This document shows, piece by piece, positions 31,903-35,385 of a stretch of 35,385 nt of DNA. The notes under the pieces were generated by a model, which ran no database searches, had not been told where the DNA came from, and saw nothing but the letters and a program-made list of their open reading frames with translations. The stretch's first letter is position 1; every line of letters starts with the position of its first letter. Both the position numbers and the translations under genes were made by a program. Source of the stretch: Candidatus Bacteroides merdigallinarum (GTDB lineage: Bacteria > Bacteroidota > Bacteroidia > Bacteroidales > Bacteroidaceae); contig DXBX01000061.1 in NCBI GenBank assembly GCA_019116285.1, forward strand, positions 1 through 35,385. The letters are read 5' to 3'.

Positions 31903-33867
31903 ATGCACTATACAACCTACCTCTTCGACTTCGACTACACCCTGGCCGACTCGTCGCGCGGCATCGTGATGTGCTTCCGCCACGTACTGGAGCGCAACGG
32001 CTACACCGACGTGACGGACGAGGCCATCCGCCGCACCATCGGCAAGACGCTGGAGGAGTCGTTCTCCATCCTGACGGGCGTGACGGACGCGGACCGTCTG
32101 GCCGACTTCAAACAGCAATACCGCAAGGAGGCCGACGTACACATGACGCCCAACACCCGCCTCTTCCCCGAAACGCTCGATGTACTTAGGAAGCTGAAGG
32201 AACGCGGCGCACGGGTAGGCATCATCTCCACCAAATACCGCTTCCGCATCCACGAGACGATGGACCAGCACCTGCCCGCCGACTTCCTGGACATCGTGGT
32301 GGGCGGCGAGGACGTGTCCCGCGCCAAGCCTGACCCCGAAGGACTGCTCCACGCCATCTCGGAGCTGGGCGTGGAGAAGAAGGACGTGCTCTACATCGGC
32401 GACAGCACCGTGGATGCCGAGACCGCCCGGGCCGCAGGCGTGGACTTTGCCGGCATCACCCACGGCGTCACCACTGCCGACGAGCTGGCCCGCTATCCCC
32501 ACCGCCGCATCATGGCCTTGCTGACGGAACTGCTGGACGATGACACCCCGCCCGACAAGCCAAAATCCCGCAAATGGATCGGCATCCATCAAGTCATCTT
32601 CCTGCTCCTGTTGCTGCTGCTCAGCTGGGCGGAGAGCATCCCGCTATATGATGACCCGACGTTTGTCTTCTTCACCCTCTTCCTGCTCTACCTGTGGAAG
32701 GTGGCACGCACTCGGCGCATCCTGCCCACGGTGGCCGAGGTGTGGCTGCTGGAGCGGCTGCACCCGGTCATCGTCCGCTACCGCGCCTTCCACATCCGGC
32801 AGATACGCGGCAAGGTGCCCGCCCCGCTCCGCACCGAGAACTGTACGTGCCGCAACTGCGGACATACCTTCACGGGCAACTTCTGCCCCCGTTGCGGACA
32901 ATCGCGCGGCACCTACCGCTTCCAACTGAAGCACGCGGCGGGCAACATCCTGCGCAGCCTCTTCCGCGTGGACGGCAAGTTCGGCCACACGCTCGTCGCT
33001 CTGCTCTACCGCCCCGGCCACCTGATGCGCGGCTTCATGCAGGGACGGCGCGCCGCCTACTCCATGCCGTTGCAGACGCTGTTCCTGCTCATTGCCTTCT
33101 ACCTGCTGGCCGTGCAGCTGATCATCCCCAAGCTACAGGAAGACAAAGAGGAGGAGCAGCCTCGTACCACAACCGAACAGGTGACTGCCATACGCAACCT
33201 GATTGCCCAGTACGAAACCGATATACAGGCGGAAACCGACTCCACGATGATTATGGTGTACAACGTCAGCATCATCACGCTGAAACGCAACCTGGCCGAA
33301 CTGCTTCCGCCGGACAGCCTGCGGGAGAGCGAAAAGGTCAGCGAGGAAGTGCTGCGAAGGTATCCGAACCTGACCCTGAAAAGGAGACTGACTGAAAGAC
33401 TGGACGCCCACATTGCCCAAATTCCCTTCCTCAACCGTGTGTGGAGCCTGCTGAAGCGTTGGGGCCACGGCAACCGGACACTGCACGTCATCGCCATCCT
33501 GCCCCTCTTTGCCATCGGCACCTACTGGTCCTTCCAAAGCCGCTGGCAACAGCGCCGTCATCCCCGGCGGGTGCGCTTCAACCTGATGGAGCACTTCTTC
33601 ATCCAGGCCTACATCGCCGGACAGATTATGCTGCTCAGCATCCTGCTCCTGCCCTTCGGCTGGGTGGACAATGAGGCCGAAGTCTTCGCCCTGCCATGGA
33701 GCATCATCTTCCTGCTGTTCTGGTGGGACTTGCGTCAGCTCTACCTATGCTCGTGGTGGACAAGTCTGTGGCGCACGGTGGTGATGTTCGTTTACGCCTT
33801 GCTGCTGCTGGTTGGTATCATCAGCCTCGGCTACGGACTGTTTATCGTCGCCGACATCTTGCTGTAA
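31903..33867 (+). CDS. HAD hydrolase fused to a DUF3667 membrane protein
   Basis: 654 residues in one open frame. Residues 1-213 are a phosphoglycolate-phosphatase-like HAD domain: motif I FDFDYTLADS (Asp9, Asp11), motif II IISTKYR, lysine in AKPDPEG, motif IV YIGDSTVDAETA. A hydrophobic hairpin follows (about 228-265). A zinc-ribbon-like cluster comes next (Cys316-x2-Cys319, Cys328-x2-Cys331), then the DUF3667 body FRVDGKFGHTLVALLYRPG and several membrane helices to the C-terminus. DUF3667 proteins usually stand alone, so this is a fusion, or two genes joined by loss of a stop. The HAD half would face the cytoplasm. Confidence 0.88.
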   Translation: MHYTTYLFDFDYTLADSSRGIVMCFRHVLERNGYTDVTDEAIRRTIGKTLEESFSILTGVTDADRLADFKQQYRKEADVHMTPNTRLFPETLDVLRKLKERGARVGIISTKYRFRIHETMDQHLPADFLDIVVGGEDVSRAKPDPEGLLHAISELGVEKKDVLYIGDSTVDAETARAAGVDFAGITHGVTTADELARYPHRRIMALLTELLDDDTPPDKPKSRKWIGIHQVIFLLLLLLLSWAESIPLYDDPTFVFFTLFLLYLWKVARTRRILPTVAEVWLLERLHPVIVRYRAFHIRQIRGKVPAPLRTENCTCRNCGHTFTGNFCPRCGQSRGTYRFQLKHAAGNILRSLFRVDGKFGHTLVALLYRPGHLMRGFMQGRRAAYSMPLQTLFLLIAFYLLAVQLIIPKLQEDKEEEQPRTTTEQVTAIRNLIAQYETDIQAETDSTMIMVYNVSIITLKRNLAELLPPDSLRESEKVSEEVLRRYPNLTLKRRLTERLDAHIAQIPFLNRVWSLLKRWGHGNRTLHVIAILPLFAIGTYWSFQSRWQQRRHPRRVRFNLMEHFFIQAYIAGQIMLLSILLLPFGWVDNEAEVFALPWSIIFLLFWWDLRQLYLCSWWTSLWRTVVMFVYALLLLVGIISLGYGLFIVADILL

Positions 33868-33886
33868 TCCAACGCCTTGTTCAGGG

Positions 33887-33944
33887 ATACCGACGAGCGT
33901 GCACATCGGTATGCCCGAACGTGCTCGGCAGTACTTCCGAGCAC
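33887..33944. repeat. GC-rich hairpin element, possible diverged copy C
   Basis: Two perfect hairpins in tandem: ATACCGA/TCGGTAT (33887-33893 with 33906-33912) and GTGCTCGG/CCGAGCAC (33921-33928 with 33937-33944). It shares TACCGACGA and a similar base make-up with element B but not the full 16-mer. Confidence 0.6.
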
Positions 33945-33980
33945 GGCCGGCAGCCCTCCGCACCATCCGGCCGATTTTTT
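33945..33980 (+). terminator. Terminator of the TraB-HAD operon
   Basis: Stem GGCCGG/CCGGCC with a 16-base loop, then GA and six T. It abuts the hairpin element just upstream. Confidence 0.65.
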
Positions 33981-34026
33981 CCAACGAAGACAGGAAAAAC
34001 AAGACGTTTTATTCACCAATTATGCG

Positions 34027-34034
34027 TATCTTTG
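34027..34034 (+). promoter_or_regulatory. -7 box of the small gene / DUF6169 pair
   Basis: TATCTTTG 22 bases before the ATG at 34056. The usual -33 TTG is not seen. Confidence 0.6.
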
Positions 34035-34055
34035 CCCCGTAAAACCCTGAACACT

Positions 34056-34235
34056 ATGGAAGAGAACCAGTACATCACCATCAAAAGAATTCCGCTGACC
34101 AAAGAAGAGGTTTGGCGGCGGATGAAAGAACATAAACGGAAGAAGCAGGAACTATTGGAGCAGATTCAACAAGAAATGCGCGCCAAAATCAAGGAACGTA
34201 CAGGAGAGGATGTAACTTCTTTTGAGGTATGGTGA
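34056..34235 (+). CDS. Small charged protein paired with DUF6169
   Basis: 59 residues, Lys/Glu/Arg-rich, starting MEENQYITIKRIPLTKEE, then one long predicted helix (EEVWRRMKEHKRKKQELLEQ). No family recognised. Own -7 box 22 bases upstream. Its stop overlaps the start of the DUF6169 gene by seven bases, so the two are coupled. Size, charge and overlap with a second small gene are what one sees in toxin-antitoxin pairs, with this as the antitoxin-like member, but the sequence gives no direct evidence. The gene pair looks more A/T-rich than its neighbours. Confidence 0.75.
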   Translation: MEENQYITIKRIPLTKEEVWRRMKEHKRKKQELLEQIQQEMRAKIKERTGEDVTSFEVW

Positions 34236-34732
34236 CATTAGATACAGAACGCATCAATGCGAACAGCCCTTATGAGCTAATACCTAACAAACGTCCTTTA
34301 TTCTATGATTTCATCACAGATTATGGTGTGGACTACAACACAGGCTTCACACCCAGCAATCTTTTGCCGGACGTTGAAGCATACGAATTCATCCTCACCA
34401 ACCCGAGCAATCGCAAATCTCCCCGCGACCCCAAGTTGCGAGAGACCATCCTCGCATTGATTTATGAATTCTTCCGCAAGCGGGAAGCCGTCATGCTCTA
34501 CCTTTGTGAGACCGGTGACAACCGACAGAAGATCCGGAATCGCCTCTTTGAGTCTTGGTTCCGCTCATCAGGCCATCAAAAGGCGTTCATATTCCTCTCC
34601 ACGGAAATTCCCGATGAAGAAGGCATCGAGAACTTTGTCGCCCTCATCTGCCGTCCAGACCATCCGCAACTGGCTTTCATTGCCCAGCAATTCAGCGACA
34701 CCATAGATTTGTTCCGTGACAAACCGGAATAA
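34229..34732 (+). CDS. DUF6169 family protein
   Basis: 167 residues. Resembles what I recall of DUF6169, a Bacteroidetes family of unknown function; I see no catalytic motif. The centre has LRETILALIYEFFRKREAVM and the distinctive ETGDNRQKIRNRLFESWF, basic and possibly nucleic-acid-contacting. The start overlaps the upstream small gene by seven bases. Candidate effector of a two-gene module, or simply a housekeeping pair. It sits between an envelope gene and rplU without a visible terminator of its own. Confidence 0.75.
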   Translation: MVTLDTERINANSPYELIPNKRPLFYDFITDYGVDYNTGFTPSNLLPDVEAYEFILTNPSNRKSPRDPKLRETILALIYEFFRKREAVMLYLCETGDNRQKIRNRLFESWFRSSGHQKAFIFLSTEIPDEEGIENFVALICRPDHPQLAFIAQQFSDTIDLFRDKPE

Positions 34733-34754
34733 GCAATTATTTTTGCTTCGTCTC

Positions 34755-34785
34755 TTGCTTAATCCAACTAAAATCAGTACCTTTG
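34755..34785 (+). promoter_or_regulatory. Promoter of rplU-rpmA
   Basis: TTG (34755-34757) and TACCTTTG (34778-34785) with a 20-base spacer, giving a leader of about 90 bases. Confidence 0.8.
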
Positions 34786-34791
34786 CGCCCG

Positions 34792-34880
34792 ATTATTCCG
34801 CAACGGGTCCGATCAAGTGCTCTCTAAGTGATTAGGGAACCACCCGCCGGAGCTAACTTTTAGCATTATTATATACAACA
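34792..34880 (+). promoter_or_regulatory. Structured 5' leader of rplU, possible L21 autoregulatory site
   Basis: The leader can fold into a long hairpin joining GGGTCCGATCA (from 34806) to TGAT...GGGA...CCACCC (to 34845), and a small perfect hairpin GCTAA/TTAGC (34852-34856 with 34860-34864) 16 bases before the ATG. Ribosomal protein operons are often controlled through such leaders. A role here is inference from position and foldability. Confidence 0.45.
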
Positions 34881-35198
34881 ATGTACGTAATCGTAGAAAT
34901 TCAAGGCCAGCAGTTCAAGGCTGAGGCCGGCAAGAAGCTGTTCGTTCACCACATCCAGAACATCGAGAGCGGTGCAACAGTAGAGTTTGACAAAGTCCTG
35001 TTGGTGGACAAAGACGGTGACATCACCGTAGGCGTTCCCACCGTAGAAGGCGCGAAGGTGGTTTGCGAAGTGCTCTCCCCGCTGGTAAAGGGCGACAAGG
35101 TGCTCGTGTTCCACAAGAAGAGAAGAAAAGGCTATCGCAAGCTGAAAGGCCATCGCGAGCAGTTCACAGAGTTGACAATCAAAGAAGTAGTAGCTTAA
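34881..35198 (+). CDS. rplU: 50S ribosomal protein L21
   Basis: 105 residues, normal for bL21, which binds domain I of 23S rRNA. The start [20 protein letters not shown] and the end [21 protein letters not shown] are typical. Followed 23 bases later by rpmA, the usual order. Confidence 0.98.
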   Translation: MYVIVEIQGQQFKAEAGKKLFVHHIQNIESGATVEFDKVLLVDKDGDITVGVPTVEGAKVVCEVLSPLVKGDKVLVFHKKRRKGYRKLKGHREQFTELTIKEVVA

Positions 35199-35221
35199 TC
35201 ACATTAAAACAGTAAGAAGAC

Positions 35222-35385
35222 ATGGCACATAAAAAAGGTGTCGGCAGTTCTAAGAACGGCCGCGAATCAGCAAGTAAGAGATTAGGCGTCAAGATATTCG
35301 GTGGCGAAGTCTGCAAGGCAGGCAACATCATCGTTCGTCAGAGAGGTACAGAGTTCCACCCGGGCAAGAACATCGGCATGGGCAG
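35222..35385 (+). CDS. rpmA: 50S ribosomal protein L27 (partial, runs off the window)
   Basis: The first 54 residues are present, starting [20 protein letters not shown] and including [16 protein letters not shown]. The N-terminus begins directly with the mature AHKKG sequence, without the extra cleaved leader seen in Firmicutes L27. The rest lies beyond the window. Confidence 0.98.
   Translation, partial: MAHKKGVGSSKNGRESASKRLGVKIFGGEVCKAGNIIVRQRGTEFHPGKNIGMG

Overview
The window looks like core chromosome of a Bacteroidaceae-type Bacteroidales bacterium. Most start sites with room for a promoter carry the Bacteroides-type -7 box (TAnnTTTG), often with a TTG or TTTG about 19-21 bases upstream. 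Many proteins belong to families typical of the order (DUF4836, DUF5063, DUF5687, DUF6169, DUF3667). A three-gene carboxylase set of the propionate-forming succinate pathway is present. Coding DNA is noticeably GC-rich with G/C-biased third positions, which is high for Bacteroides itself, so I do not name a genus.

Layout. 1-54 is the tail of an unknown + strand gene followed by a terminator. 187-358 is a minus-strand tRNA-Pro(CGG) with promoter and terminator. 473-4064 (minus) is a carboxylase operon: biotin carboxylase, biotin carrier, carboxyltransferase. 4331-4513 (minus) is a small basic protein. 4709-7381 (+) is a large transglutaminase-like lipoprotein converging on cutC (minus). 8250-10526 (minus) holds rny, zapA and a small coiled-coil protein. 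10967-12895 (minus) holds a DUF2130 protein and a rhodanese lipoprotein. From 13113 to the end everything except one small RNA is on the + strand: DUF5063 / RNase D-like exonuclease / RlmI-like methyltransferase; a six-gene operon (nucleoside permease, bifunctional nuclease, rsmE, DUF4836 lipoprotein, ABC ATPase, FtsX-like permease); miaA / lipid kinase / kdsA; an M16 protease; a DUF5687 membrane protein with ABC ATPase and NlpC/P60 lipoprotein; TraB/GumN and a HAD-DUF3667 fusion; a small gene overlapping a DUF6169 gene; and rplU-rpmA cut by the window end.

The coding content is mostly housekeeping, and the unusual material is between the genes. Five intergenic sites carry short arrays with a 21-23 base period whose repeated word differs at every site. 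One is a 120-base near-palindrome made of four 17-base palindromes; another has six 23-base hairpin units. Two opposite-facing copies of one small-RNA gene (about 15656-15725 + and 21817-21877 -) share promoter and body but have unrelated terminator stems. GC-rich palindromic elements sharing a 16-base core lie at about 4147 and 21982, with a looser relative at 33887. I see no CRISPR array, insertion sequence or prophage.
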